64,000 nucleotides of DNA from Sorex araneus. Taxonomy: Eukaryota > Chordata > Mammalia > Eulipotyphla > Soricidae. Below, one piece after another: positions 1 to 12,194 of the stretch; the stretch's first letter is position 1; every line of letters begins with the position of its first letter. Made by a program: the position numbers and the translations under genes. Under the pieces are notes generated by a model, which did no database searches, was not told the DNA's origin, and saw only the letters and a program-made list of their open reading frames with translations. The stretch spans positions 10,459,426-10,523,425 of the forward strand of contig NC_073312.1 in NCBI RefSeq assembly GCF_027595985.1. Reading direction: 5' to 3'.

Positions 1-3000
1 AAATCAGACTCAGTTTTTCCTTAGATAGAACCTCACCAAGACTGATTTATTCTTTTGGACTAAAGTAGAGTTGCAAAAAGTACACAAGGCAAAAAAAAAA
101 TGTATTTTTCTTTTAGTTTTAGTTTTGTTCTACCTTCATATTATTTAAAAACATTTGATTCAGTGACAGTATAGAAAGTCTTCTCTTAGGTTTGAAACTT
201 GGGGATGTTTGGGGCAAGTGTATTAAAATCTGAAGTATAGGGTGCCTAGGGGAAATAAAAACAAACCTCTGTTATAATGCCAGCACAGTCCACTGTTGTA
301 AAAAAACAAACAAACAAACAAACAAAAACCCAGAAAAACCTAAGACTTTTTAATTTTACACATGGGAAAATGCAAAACAGACTTCCTCTTTGGAGTTTTC
401 CCAGGAAGCAACTTTATAAGGACAAATTTAAATCTTTCCGTTTTCTGTTCTTGAAGGTGGTAAATATGATTGCGGCTTTATCCACTTTTATTGTAAATGA
501 AACAGAGTTCAGACCGTCCGGCTGTGCGTCATTTGCTGGATGCCTGCCACGGACTAATGCAGACGTCCCACTGGGAGACCAGAGAAGAACTATACTTTGA
601 TTCACCAGATTGTGTTAAATAGTCCAGCTGTTGCGATTTGAAAGATAGTTACCTCAGAAGTGAAATAGAAATGAACTTGGCATTTATTCCTCCAACCATT
701 TTTATACTGTTTGGCAATCAGCTTTTCAGAGGTAGCATTTTATAAAATAACTCTCATGGCTTAAAAGTTTCATTCACTGTAATGTTCAAAATGTCCCACC
801 TTTATATTATCAGTAAAATTAAGCTTGAGTGATATGCAGAATTTGCATGAAATAAGCGTTTCCCCCCCTTTATTTCCTGAGCTTTGATTGTACTCAGTTG
901 AGCTCAGAACCATGTCTATTAGGGCTCTTTTGGGCATTAGTTAATTTGAATTGCAGCCGAAATGTTAGCTAGAATGTTGTCGAATATAATTGGAACGTGG
1001 AAAGTTGATTTTGAAAGGAATTTCACTGAATGCAAACAATGATGTGCTTTTTAAAAATTAGAATGCCACCCTTTCATCTCTCCTAGCAGAGTCTGGGAAA
1101 TCACTGAGTCTCTTTATGAAGTTCAGCTTCAACAATGCCACTGGCAATTGTTCTGATTCTTCTGGTACCAGTATGGTTGGAGTCAGAGTTTTCCTTGTAC
1201 CAGCAAGTGGCCCGCTCTGCACAAGCCCCACATCCTGGCTCCCATGCCGCGGGGTGGAAGTAGCTACTTTGTAAAAGGATGGCCAAGTTGTACTCTAGCA
1301 TCAGGCTTCATAAAGTGGCCTTGGTTGATATATTGTCTCCTAGTGGTTATTTTGCTCTTTGGTTCGTTTTTTGTTGTTGTGAGACAGCCTCTGCACAGTT
1401 GATCTTCAATGACCCATTCAAAATATCTATTGGAGTGAACCATAAATGACTCTTAGGATGTTGTGGATGAGAAAACAAAACGATTGAACAGGAAACCAAG
1501 ATTTCACAATATGGGTCCTTTGCTAATAACAAGTTGTGTATCTTCGATTTTGAAAAATACTGAATTCATGAGTTTTGTCATTTTCTTCAGAATGAAAAAG
1601 TTGGACTAGTTTTACATCAGTGACCCCTTTAGTCTTTAATCCTGAACATCTTGTGGTTTTAGTCTTATTTATAATCACCTTTAATAGTGTTTATTTGGAG
1701 ATTTTGTAGCATAGAGAAGGCGACTTGCCATTACTTTTCATGAGTGATGAATTTTAGTTGTTTGCACCAGTCCTTGTTCTTGGAGGCAGAGGTAGAGTAG
1801 AAAGTTTGGACAGAATAAGTTTATTACAATTTCTATTGGAAATTATACTGTAGCATTTGAGTGCCTGGGAGTTTAACCTTCAGATCTTCCCTTCCTGTGC
1901 GCATAAGCCTGGGATTTTGGTACCATGGAACTCCGGCTCTGCCCATTTGATAGAAATGCAGATGAAAATAGGTCTAGAAGGAAGTTCCCCTGTTCCTTAA
2001 GGAGCCTTGGATGGCTCCCAATGGGAACCAGGAATGGACCTAGTTATGGCAAACAAAGAAAAACCATTAGTCATGGTGGGGGTCGGGTAGAGAGGGAATA
2101 AAAAGATAACGTGAAGAAACAGGCTTTATTTTTACAGATCTGAAAGGTATAGCTTAGAAACATGGATGCAGGAAGAAATCAGTCATGCCAAACTTAGTCT
2201 GTGGCATCCTTCTCACGTTCCTGGGGTGCTTTGGTAACCAGCACGGTGCTAGGAGAGAGGGCGTGGAGAGATGGGAGCTCCAGATTCCTCTTCTGCCTTT
2301 GCTGCTGTTTTAGGCCAGGCTCTCCCTCTCCAACCCTAATGTTCCCCCTCCGTAAAAGAAAGGGAGGGGTAAATGATTGCCATTATTCCTGCTGTAATTC
2401 TGGGTCCTTGATCATTAACCTTGAAAAATCAAAATTCAAAAATTCCACTGATTCCTACAGCAGAGATTCAGAGAAATTGCCCACTGTGCCAAGTTCAGTG
2501 ATACTCAACAAAGGATTTCTCAAATTGTAGCCTACAGGTGACTTAATAATAGATTACAGTCAAGAAGCTTACTTCAAGAAAGAAGAACAATTCTTTGGGC
2601 AGACAATCTAGGACAATTTCAGCCTGACAATACAAGGCTTCTGAGTTCACGGTTCAATCAACCTTCATTTGTTGCTGTTGTGGAGCCCCCCGAGAGCATT
2701 CCCGGATGTTTTCAGTCTCCAGCTGTTGAAGAAAGCTTTTTTTTAAAAAAAAAATTTGCTTACCAGCCCCCCTTGACCTGCAAATACACATGGGCATGAA
2801 AATACTCATGGTAGTTCTACTGAAATTACGAAGGTTAGTATAGGTTGATGGAAGTTGCTTATCTCAAATGAGATGAATACTTTCTTTGCATGCTTCCAAC
2901 AGACTGACTGGCTTACTTAATAATGGTGGGCTCAAACCTGACATGGTGGAACCAACTGTTACACGGCCTGAAAGCCTTTTGACTCTAGCAACTTAGTCAG

Positions 3001-5017
3001 GTTAGAACTTCATTTTCTGGAATTCCAGTTTTGGGTTCAGTTTAGGATTCGCCCCAGGGAAAATTTGCATGAGATTTTGAAGGCAGAATGGAGGCAGTTA
3101 CTTTTTTTTTTTTTTTGACACAGACCAGGATGTGCATGTTGTCCCCTCAGTGGCTTGTGGCAGCAATTTCTTGACCCCCCCATCTCCTTATCCAGCTTCT
3201 CCAAATCCCTGGTCACGTGCATGTGTGGCTTGAGCTTTGCCCTGCAACTTGTCTGCATCCTGAGAATTAGAGATTTAGAATTCAAGGGACAGATGTAGCC
3301 TTGATTTATTTGTCTTCAGCGTCTGCCACTTTTTATCCATCTTCTTTTGCAGCTGACAGAATTGTTGGCATTATCAGATACAGAGGCAGCAAACTTGAAT
3401 AGGCTGTCAGCTAGCTCCCCCCGCTGTTGGAGGTTCAGTTCCGAGAACAGTTCCCGTATATCATGCAGAAGGGGGTGACATGTGGCCAGGGTGAGAGTCT
3501 GAGTCAGAGGAAGTCAACCTAGGGACCACTGGGGAAACTATCCCTCCGATTGATTCTCAGAGTATGGTAATGAATGTCTTGGCGAAGAACAATGGTGTTC
3601 TCTAATTGAGGCAAAAAAGAAAAAGGAGTCTGCCCTCACTACAGTCTACGGTTCTCATCTCAGCTTCCTGCCCATCTCTTTTTTTACCACCTTCAACAAA
3701 GGGTTTTGCGGTAGTTAACTGTGATCATCACAGCACATGGTTAGTCTAACTGGTTAGCCAAATGGATTGGTTTTCAGACATTTGGACAAATCTCGGCACA
3801 GGTTAGAATGTGATACATCTGCGGCCATGGGGTTGAGATTTTTATAGTAGTGATCACTTTCTCTAAATGGCAGATTATTTGTTCTGTTTTTGTCCCTTTA
3901 AAGAGACAATCAGACTGACTCATAGCAAAACGCTGGGTTCTGTCCATTCGTTCTGAACCTTTTATAGTTCATTAGTGTCTCCTGACTCATTTCCTCTACA
4001 AATGGGCATGAGGTACTGAGGCTCTGTATAACCCTGAACAAAATGGAAGAGCCCCTTTCTCAGAACAATGGACGAATCCTGCCCACTTGTTCCCCATTTC
4101 ATGTCCTGACAGCAAGAGGGACAGTGGGTGCTGTGGGCTCATGGTGGGCATCTGGATATTTGTGCGGAGGACCAGAGAGGTGTGACTAGCCCCCGCCACG
4201 CCCAGCAGCTGGCCAGGACTTCTGAGAGGAGTAAATGCCGACAGTCGGATTTCCTTACCCATGGCCAGACAAGGATTTCAGGATGTATCTGCACAAGGGA
4301 TTCAGCATCCCTTCAACCAAGAAGCTGTAGCTTCTTGCATCAGAAGAGAAGAGAGGAGGGGGAGCTCGGTGGAAAAGAGAAAGCCACTACCACTGGCGTT
4401 CAGTAAGAAAGTTCTTAGTGAAGGGTTCTCCTTTTGAGAAAAAGTTGAGGGCAGCCATCTCTTGGTTTGAACTCTGAGTTCTCCCTGGGGCCCTGCTCCT
4501 GCCCTGACGGCTTCCCTGCCATCAGAGCTGGCCACAGCTGGCTGGACTCCCTGCTGTCCATCGGGATCAGGGTGATTAACTTTCCTCCTTGGCATAGTCT
4601 CTCCAGAGATAAGCTGTAACCGGAGGTACCCGAGGACAGTAGGGGGTTTTCTGGCTTCTTCCAGCACAGGGAGGGTGGGAGGACAGAGCGTAGTGGAAAG
4701 CTGGGCACAGCCTACCCATGAGCTTCGCGCTTCCTGAGAAGAGCATGTAATTAAGCAGGTAGGTGCGCTTGGCTTTTGAACATTTCCGTCGCTAATTGCT
4801 GACTTTTCCCACCTTCTTTCTCCTGACCTTGTGCTACTAATATGTAATCTAATGACTTTGTTATTATTATGATTTTTTTCCCAAATGGCTGGCACCTCAA
4901 AAGATCACTTTCTGCATGTTGATTAGACATAGAACGTTCGGGGGCTTTTTGTTCACCTGAATGAAAGACAAATATTCTCTCTCTGCTTTTCATTTTGTTT
5001 AACTCCTTATCCCCTAG
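1..5017 (+). other. SHTN1: last intron of SHTN1 (part)
   Basis: Sequence upstream of the terminal SHTN1 exon. I see no further SHTN1 coding exon here: the residues expected just upstream in the protein are absent from all three + frames. There are no type A/B SINE copies. Apart from short homopolymers and an AAAC repeat near 301-326 it looks unique and AT-rich. The intron ends in a normal acceptor (pyrimidine run, then CCCCTAG) at 5017. Confidence 0.7.
301..326. repeat. (AAAC)n simple repeat
   Basis: About six imperfect AAAC units, inside the SHTN1 intron. Confidence 0.85.
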
Positions 5018-5240
5018 GCCTCCCAGTAGCGCTGGACGCAGGACACAATGCATTGGCAGTGAAAAACAAGCTGAACCGGTTGTAGTTTTAGATCCTGTTT
5101 CCACACACGAATCTCAAACCAAAGACCAGGTCACCGAAAAAGATCCAACTCAACACAAGGAGGATGAAGGCGAAATGAAACCAGAAAATAAAGAAGCAAG
5201 CAGTGGAAAGATTAGAGATTCCAACAGCTCCAACTGCTGA
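5018..5240 (+). CDS. SHTN1: SHTN1 (shootin-1) terminal coding exon
   Basis: This exon encodes the C-terminal tail of shootin-1, a neuronal polarity and axon-outgrowth protein that couples actin flow to L1-CAM adhesion. The exon follows an acceptor at 5016-5017. Its first base completes a split codon, after which the frame reads PPSSAG...SEKQAEPVVVLDPVSTHE...KDPTQHKEDEGE and ends ...NSSNC, with TGA at 5238-5240. These segments match the human C-terminus as I remember it almost residue for residue. The tail is acidic and hydrophilic, with no membrane segment or coiled coil; the coiled coils lie upstream and outside the window. The ATG at 4995 is intronic and is not the start. The exon points toward ENO4, giving the convergent arrangement known in human. 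Confidence 0.95.
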
Positions 5241-6320
5241 TCTATGACCGTGAAGGCTGATATGCGTGGAAGCCATTTTCAATAAGCACATGATCAGTTC
5301 TAGCTTGGCAAGGGCTATTGACATTCTGTTCTTATCACTGTACTCAGAACAGTTTCTTTGCTGATGTCACTTTTGTAAGTAGTTCTACCCTAAGCTAGTT
5401 AGCACAATCGACAGCCTAAGTAGTCTCTGTTTGTTCTCTTGTTAGGGATAAGATTTTTCATAATTACTACATTAAACGTGACTTCCCTTAGAAGGTTACA
5501 GAAAGCGCTTTTTGATAATGTGCATACTGCTCATCAGATGTCTTATTGAAAATCTGTAGTACTTGTAGACCATTGGATAAATACCACTGATCAATGTAAT
5601 GTAAAAAGTTCCCCCACAAGCTTCTATGTGGGGTCTGATCCTCTTTTGATGGGGAAACTGCAGTAGCATTGTTTTAGGCACTGTGGCATACAAATGACTA
5701 TCTAATAGATTAATGGACCGAGAAAGTACAGGAGCGGCCATGAAACCGGTGGTCCTATGTCAATGTTAATCACAGGAGTCCTTCACTACAGGATGAAAAT
5801 TACTTGATACTGTGTGCAGAGCACCCCCAAAGACTTTGATTGGTAACGCACTAGTGGCCTGAATGCAGAATTGAGGTGAAGTTCAAACCTCGAAATTAGA
5901 GAATATTTTCTTGGCAAACCATGTGCTCTCTACTATAAGTTAATTATGTTTTTTTTTTCATGTACTAATGTAGCACAAGTACCATATTTTGTTACAGTTC
6001 TTAGGTACAGTGAAGCTAAGTGACAGGCAAACAATTTTCTTGCTTCACTGCTGTTCTACATTACACAGGTTTGTTGTTATTTTTTTTTTTTTAAGAAATT
6101 AAGTGGTAGTTAGTCTCTTAAAGTACAATATTTCAGGCTCCCATGGCGAATAAATAGAAATGTAATCAGGGATTTTTTTTAAACTTATACAGCTTTTCAA
6201 AGTCGATTGTTTCAAAATTGGTGTTTATTTAAAATAAGTGGTAATGTACTTGAATGCATTTTTTTATGACAATGATTCAGTAATGGTAATTTTACTATTA
6301 AAGAAAGTGAAAGGTTTAGT
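5241..6320 (+). other. SHTN1: SHTN1 3' UTR (end uncertain)
   Basis: Non-coding, AT-rich and repeat-free sequence after the SHTN1 stop. Possible poly(A) signals are AATAAA at 6149-6154 and ATTAAA at 6297-6302; the second is followed by a GT-rich stretch. The true end cannot be decided without transcript data. Confidence 0.5.
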
Positions 6321-6789
6321 TTTGTTAGCATGGCTCAGCATGTAGCTGTCAGGTGTTTCTCACCTAAGGGTAAAAGAAAATGATAGTAATAATTGCAGTA
6401 GTTGTGTTGTGTTTTATTTTTGCACGTGTGCTAAGCGTAGGCTGGACGAGGCGGGTAGGCAGGTAAATGTACTTCCTAAATTTGGAGATAATTATCTTTT
6501 AGTAGGTCTGTTACACTTGACTATTGCCATGTTCTTCCTGTAATGATTTTACAGTAACTTAACAGTCTCCTAGTGGGGAATTAAAATATAATGTTTTCAA
6601 CGGTAATTTTCCCTAATTGAATAATACTGCTATATTATAGACTAACCACAAACTGCATTAATTCACTTAAATTAATTGTTATGCTGTGATTTGAACTCTT
6701 TTCACTACACTTATTAAAAAGCACCAAGAGTTTCTCATTCAAGTTCAGTTGTGGTTATTGGCATTTGGGGGCTGAGTTCCCCAATCTGC

Positions 6790-6965
6790 TTGCTTTTGTT
6801 CAGGTTTTCTCGGGGTTGGGGGGCAGAGACAAACCCGCCTCTTCAGGGCTTACTCTGGATTATGTTTGGGACAGTTTTCAGCAGTGCTCCTCGGAGGAGG
6901 CACGTGAAACACTGTGGCTCAAATCCACGCCTCCGTCATGCAAAGCATGTGCTTAGCCTGTTGAG
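6790..6965 (-). mobile_element. degenerate type A-like SINE
   Basis: Diverged copy in minus orientation. The tRNA-like head (GCATGTGCTTAGCCTGTTGAGCTA, imperfect) is at the right end. It abuts a type B body. Confidence 0.5.
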
Positions 6966-6994
6966 CTACCTGTCTGTCTGTCTCTCTCAAAGAG

Positions 6995-7180
6995 AGCCAT
7001 CCCTCTCGGAGAGCCCAGCAAGCTACCGAGAGTATCCCACCTGCAAGGCAGAGCCTGACAAGCTCCCCGTGGCGTATTCAATATGCCAAAATCAGTAACA
7101 AGCCTCACAACGGAGACGTTACTGGTGCCCGCTCAAGCAAATCCATGAACAACGAGATGACTGTGCTACAGTGCTACAAT
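6995..7180 (+). mobile_element. type B SINE, 5' truncated
   Basis: Body beginning CCATCCCTCTCGGAGAGCCC and ending in the GCTACAGTGCTACA tail. Part of a duplicated unit, see 8716-8951. Confidence 0.85.
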
Positions 7181-7183
7181 GCT

Positions 7184-7225
7184 AATAATGTCCATTCTCT
7201 TTCCAGGCTTGGACTCTAATTCACA
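7184..7225. repeat. duplicated unit, copy 1
   Basis: About 40 bp containing TTCTCTTTCCAGGCTTGGA and TCTAATTCACA. It recurs at 8909-8950 and, shortened, at 9017-9051 and 9101-9120. Confidence 0.8.
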
Positions 7226-7492
7226 AGTCCCCTGTCTTGCCCTTTGTTAAAACGATAAAGGAATTGGTAACTTTATTTTAATTACCTACAAAATGGTTTG
7301 CTTTGAGGAACTTCATTCAGTATTTCTTGGCGCTTGCCTTTCTGTGTCTACTAGCCTTCTGCTCGAGGACCTTAGGCAAGTGCTGAGGACTACAAGGATG
7401 TGAAAGCTAGTCTCTGTTTCATCACACACATCAACAGAATAATGCAGTTATCCAAACACCCCCATTCCTAGAGAGTTAGGGTTGACGAGTCA

Positions 7493-7876
7493 GGGCCAGA
7501 GAGATAATATATAATAATATATGTGTACATGGGGCTGGAGTGATAGCACAGCGGGTAGGGTGCTTGCCTTGCACGTGGCCGACCCAGGTTCGATTCCCAG
7601 CATCCCATATGGTCCCGAGTACCGCCAGGGGTAATTCCTGAGTGCAGAGCCAGGAGTGACCCCTGTGCATCGCTGGGTGTGACCCAAAAAGCAAAATAAT
7701 AATAATAATATAATAATAATATATGTGTACATAAGATAATATACGTAATATATTAGGGTGCCTTCCTTGCATGAAGCTGGCCCAGGTTTGATCCCTGACA
7801 CCGCAGATGGTCCTCCAAGCCCACCAAGAGTGATTCCTGAGTGCAGAGCTTAGGAGTAAGTCCTGAGCAAAAGAAT
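7493..7876 (+). mobile_element. old type A SINE split by a younger one
   Basis: Head GGGCCAGAGAGATA at 7494 and the matching body and tail at about 7756-7876 form one older SINE. A younger copy inserted into its head. Confidence 0.65.
7531..7714 (+). mobile_element. type A SINE, full length, nested
   Basis: Complete copy with tRNA-like head, A and B box, GGTTCGATTCC, body and A/T-rich tail. It is flanked by an 18-bp target-site duplication AATAATATATGTGTACAT at 7513-7530 and 7715-7732. Confidence 0.95.
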
Positions 7877-7887
7877 TACTGTTTGGT

Positions 7888-7947
7888 AAAATGTGTTAGC
7901 TGGTTCAGGCAACCATTCGTAGTGGCCTGAACCAGCTAACACATTTT
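7888..7947. other. perfect 23-bp inverted repeat (hairpin)
   Basis: The left arm 7888-7910 and right arm 7925-7947 are exact reverse complements around a 14-nt loop. Core of the left arm: GTGTTAGCTGGTTCAGGC. No SINE or L1 sequence explains it. Confidence 0.95.
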
Positions 7948-8653
7948 GTAAGTTCTTTCCATTTACTGAAGTACTGGCTGCCCTTTACGACGGTCATGGA
8001 GCATTTAGAATTAGTTTGGTGAAAACTATTGTATTTTTCTGCCTCCCATTTTTCTCTTTTCCCTTTCACCTCAGTTGTAAGAAATTTTGCCACTACTACT
8101 GGGTGAGGTTGCATTGTGCAGATGGGGAACAAGGAAGACTAGTGCTTGGTCTTTCGAGGTATATTCTTAGATCTCTGCAAAAAAAAAAAATGCTAGACCT
8201 CCCACACTGAACAGAATTCTAGTTGGGATTGCCATCTTTGTCTTTTTGTTTCTCCTAAAAGATTATTCATTGTTCCTTCCATTTCGACTATCTAAATGAC
8301 CTCTCACTCACGACAGTTTTTATAATATGTATGCAGTTTTTATGGCCCGAGTGAGGTCAAGGATTAGGTGTGTTTTGAAGGCTAGCTATTTACACAAAGC
8401 ATCAACGGCCTCTTTTCCTTCTGAGAGAATAAGGATTTGTATCTGAGCCAGTGTCAGGTAAACTCCTTCCATCGCGCCTCCTGCACCAGCCAATCCTGTG
8501 GCAGTTCTGACTGTCAGGCTCGTAGGCCACTGGCCATGGGTCTTGAGTGGTCTCAGAGAGGAGGTGGCTGCTCTGGCTATGGCCGCTCACCAGCTGTGCC
8601 TCCCTCCACACCTTCCTTGTCAACAATGACCTGCTGGAAAGTTAGTTGCAGGT

Positions 8654-8920
8654 AATAATGTTCATGGACTGGAGCAATAGCACAGCGGGTAGAGCGTAGC
8701 TTGCACGTGGCTGACCTGGGTTCGATTCCTCCATCCCTCTCGGAGAACCCGGCAAGCTATCGAGAGTATCCCACCTGCATGGCAGAGCCTGGCAAGCTAC
8801 CTGTGGCATATTGGATATGCCAAAATCAGTACAAGCCTCACAATGGAGACATTACTGGTGCCTGCTTGAGCAAATCCATGAACAACGGGATGACAGTGCT
8901 ACAGTGCCAATAATGTTCAT
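8654..8920 (+). mobile_element. type B SINE with target-site duplication
   Basis: Near full-length copy from 8666 to 8908. It has a tRNA-like head with a GGTTCGATTCC B box, the type B body, and an ACAGTGCTACAGTG tail instead of poly(A). It is flanked by AATAATGTTCAT at 8654-8665 and 8909-8920. Confidence 0.9.
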
Positions 8921-9154
8921 TCTCTTTCCAGGCTTGGAATCTAATTCACAGAAAAAAAAACCAAAGAGATAATTTGTATGATACATATTTACATATATTA
9001 TATATAAATGTATTGTTAATTCTCTTTCCAGACTTGGAATCTAATTCACAGAAAAAATATATATGCAATATATATTTTACATATAATACATATTATAATT
9101 TTAATTCTATTTCCAGACCTCACAGGAAAAATTTATATGATATATAAAAATTTA

Positions 9155-9420
9155 TATACTATATACCAAGAGCGTCCTGCCTGCACAGCAGAGCCTGGCA
9201 AGCTCTCCATGATGTATTCAATATGCCAAATACAGTAATGATTGGTCTCATTCCCCTGACCCTGAAAGAGCCTCCAATGCAGCACCACTGGGAAGAATGA
9301 GTAAAGAGAGGCTGCTAAAATCTCAGGGCTAGGACAAATGGAGACGTTACTGGTGCCCGCTTGAGCAAATCAATGATGAATGGGATGACAGTGATACAGT
9401 GAATATATACATATACAATA
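9155..9420 (+). mobile_element. type C element, 3' part
   Basis: Contains the type C-specific block (TCTCATTCCCCTGACCCTGA ... GGCTGCTAAAATCTCAGGGC). It then runs into the 3' end shared with type B (GAGACGTTACTGGTGCCCGC ... GATGACAGTGATACAGTG). Confidence 0.75.
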
Positions 9421-9454
9421 ATATATATTTAATATAATCTTATTATATTAAGTG

Positions 9455-9910
9455 CAGGACCTAGAGATCGCCAAGGCTGCTTGGATTGGGACTGGGCCTC
9501 TTCCACCCAGATTCCCCATTTTCCAGTAGCTAGGCAGTCACACCCAGAAACTGCCCCCAGCGCCATGTAATCCCATCAATAGCCAACATCCAGGGAATAT
9601 AAAACCAAGCTCCCAGAAGCACATGGCTACTCATCTGATAGCTGAGTTCTACCTCTTGGAGAACATGGCAAGCTACTGAGAGTTTACTGCCCACATGGCA
9701 AATTCCCTGTGACATTTTCATATGCCAAATACAGTAACGATGGGTCTCATTCCCCTAACTCTGAAGAGCCTCTAATGTGGCACCATTTGGAAGGATGAGT
9801 AAAGAGAGGCTGCTAAAATCTCAGGGCTAGTATGAATGGAGACATTACTGGGCCCGCTCAAGCCAATCGATGATCAACAGGATGACAGTGATACGGTGAC
9901 AGTGATAATC
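9455..9910 (+). mobile_element. type C element, long copy
   Basis: About 450 bp. It has a distinctive 5' block (CCATGTAATCCCATCAATAG, GCCAACATCCAG), the type C middle, and the shared type B/C 3' end with a GACAGTGATACGGTGACAGTG tail. Confidence 0.75.
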
Positions 9911-10384
9911 TTAAAAACAGAATTAGATGATTTATCTATGGCCACATTGTACATGTTGAATCACCTCTCATCATGAAGCAAGGAACTCCTGTAGCAGTGG
10001 GTGGGCAGAGCCCACTGCCCGCTGCTGTCATCATGGGTAGGATCAGTGGCTGGCCCCACATAGAGTTTCTCTCTCCACAGACATTTCCTAACCCTGCCGG
10101 ATCCCAATGTGGGTATGACTGTTTTCTTTCATCTCTGTTGTGGATGATGTCATGTAGACTACCTCTATTCTTCTACCGGTCATATTCCATAAATATGGCA
10201 AAAGATAAGTAGAACAGTTCTTCTCTGGCTAAGGAAGAGAAATGAAAAGACTCAGACCCGTTGGGGCTCTGGCCCTGCAGTGGAGTAAAGGTAAGTAGGC
10301 TGAGCTCTACCTAGAAATGAAGTGCTGGCCTAGAGCAGGTACTACCTCGACTCTTTGAATAATTTTGATTAAGTTCTAACCTCG

Positions 10385-10493
10385 AATCATATTTGATATG
10401 CCCAACACAGTAACAAGTCTCAAAATGGAGATGTTACTGGTGCCCGCTCAAGCAAATCAATGAGCAACGGGATGACAGTGACAGTGACAGTGA
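10385..10493 (+). mobile_element. type B 3' fragment
   Basis: Only the last ~110 bp. The tail is (ACAGTG)3, showing that these elements end in hexamer repeats and not poly(A). Confidence 0.8.
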
Positions 10494-10742
10494 AGTTGTC
10501 CCCTCAATTGTCCCTTTCTTGTTTAATTATAATTGTGTTGAAGTTCCAGGGCACACTTCTAGATAATCTCACTTACCTTGTTGCTAAGTGTCATGCGAAG
10601 ACCACGAATTGAAGCAGTTCTCCAAACTGTGTACAACTTCTGAGCCTCGGTCAAGCCACTGCCCCGCCCAGCCTACCATATGGCCTCTAAGATCCTGTTA
10701 GTACTGAAAAGCCCAGAGCACTTAGTAAAAACTCTGAGTTCA

Positions 10743-10902
10743 TGGGACCAAAGCGATAGTACAAAAAGGAGGGCGCTTACCTTGCACACAGCCAAACCAG
10801 GTTCCATCCCTAGCATCCCATATAGTCCCCCAGCCCTGCCAGGAGTGATCCCTGAGTATTGCTTGGTTTGGCTACCCCCCCCCCAAAAAAAAAAACAGAA
10901 AA
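10743..10902 (+). mobile_element. type A SINE
   Basis: Diverged head, CATCCCATATAGTCCC body, and C-run plus A-rich tail. Confidence 0.8.
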
Positions 10903-11504
10903 ACTTTTCCAGTGCACTGAAAATCTAAACTTAGCCCCCAGGTCAGTGCATAGCAGTTTATATAATTTTGGGGAAAAGCAAATGGTAACTTTTAACAGGG
11001 GCCCTAAGCCAGATAAAGCAGTTAGATAATAATAGATCTAAAGATATGTATTTAAACGGGTTTATTTAGGTCACCATTGCTATAACCCCAATTACACCTT
11101 CCAAGAGAGACGATTCAGTTAACCTATATGTTCCATCACCTTTTAGTACCTGTTTAATGGTATAATATGAAAATTCATATTCATTTGCTGATATGTGGAT
11201 TAGTTTTTACCCATTCTTGTTAACAACGGAGAGACTGCCAAGATGTAAGTAATGTAAGGGAAATTAAAATTTAGAGAAAGGGAAGAGGGTATTGAAGGGA
11301 AGAGGATGCTTGTGAAAAACAATGAAACTCTCGCACTTCTGCCTGAGGTCGGTGGCAGAAATGTAGCTGGCGGTGCCTTCTAGCATGATCGAGCACTTCT
11401 GTAAGATCAGCACAGAAGGTGTGTGCCTCTTCCTGGCACAGAGTCTACAGTTTTGTTTTCAGAAATGTTCTGATGTATAAGGTCAAAATATTTGTTGATT
11501 TTGA

Positions 11505-11704
11505 TTTGAGGGTCACATCTGGCAATGGTCGGGGGTTACTCCTGGTTCTGCACTCAAGAATTCCTCCTGGTGGTGCTCTGGTGTTGCTTGGGGGACAAAA
11601 TGCTACAACACTGGCATTTTGCTCCCTGCCAACGTTTGGTCTTCCTCTACCAAATCACCAGCGTCATGGCAAGCACCCTGCCTGCTGTACTATCGCTCCA
11701 GCCC
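11505..11704 (-). mobile_element. type A SINE
   Basis: Minus copy from GGGTCACATCTGGCAATG to CTATCGCTCCAGCCC. It has an extra insertion in the middle. Confidence 0.8.
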
Positions 11705-12048
11705 AAAGTCAGAATGTTTGAATTGAGTGTGGGGTTGGTGGCAAAAATAACAACCTCTTTACAAGAGGATGACCCCACCCCGTTTTCAAATGGAGAAGGG
11801 AGCTGGTGTGTTGACACAATCCCTGCACAAATGTAATGGCTTTAAGACAGTGTTCACAGACACAATTTCAGGTAAAAGCACGGGCACTGTATTCGCCTCA
11901 ACAGTGGACGTAGAGAATAGAGAGTTTCCACAGTCAAGTGTACATGCAGAAGCAACATGAAGTAAACTTGAGACCTATCGGTCTCACAACACTCAAGGGG
12001 TAGCTGTGAGTGTGGCTGTGACCATCGGCTTCTAGAAGGTGCTCCTGG

Positions 12049-12194
12049 TCAGGCCGATGGCTCGGGGACTTCTGTGGGGAAGATAAGCTCCTGGGATTCA
12101 TTCGGGTCCTCAGCCCGGACAGCAGCCTCAGGCGTGGCTGCATCCTGTTGCTCTTCCTCATTCAAGTCAGAAAATGTGTGTTCTTCATTTAAAC
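12049..12194 (-). CDS. ENO4: ENO4 exon 14 (last coding)
   Basis: Starts with the last two bases of a split Gly codon. Reads [16 protein letters not shown]... and ends ...TEVPEPSA, then TGA. Acidic tail. As I remember the human protein, its tail is a little longer and diverged. Confidence 0.93.

Larger units (their letters stand above)
6321..12048. other. SHTN1-ENO4 intergenic region and ENO4 3' UTR
   Basis: No coding exon is recognisable. The stretch is dominated by tRNA-derived SINE copies of types A, B and C (listed separately), AT-rich simple sequence at 8960-9160 and 9400-9450, and a local duplication. The ENO4 3' UTR must run leftward from 12048. A minus-strand AATAAA (TTTATT on +) lies at 11061-11066, but I cannot tell whether it is used. 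Confidence 0.6.

Noticed and set aside
4302-4895. 197-codon open frame on - in the SHTN1 intron
   Set aside because: No family resemblance, no splice context, and overlapping open frames in other phases.
10472-10493. (ACAGTG)3 as an independent microsatellite
   Set aside because: It is the native 3' tail of a type B element, seen at the end of other copies.
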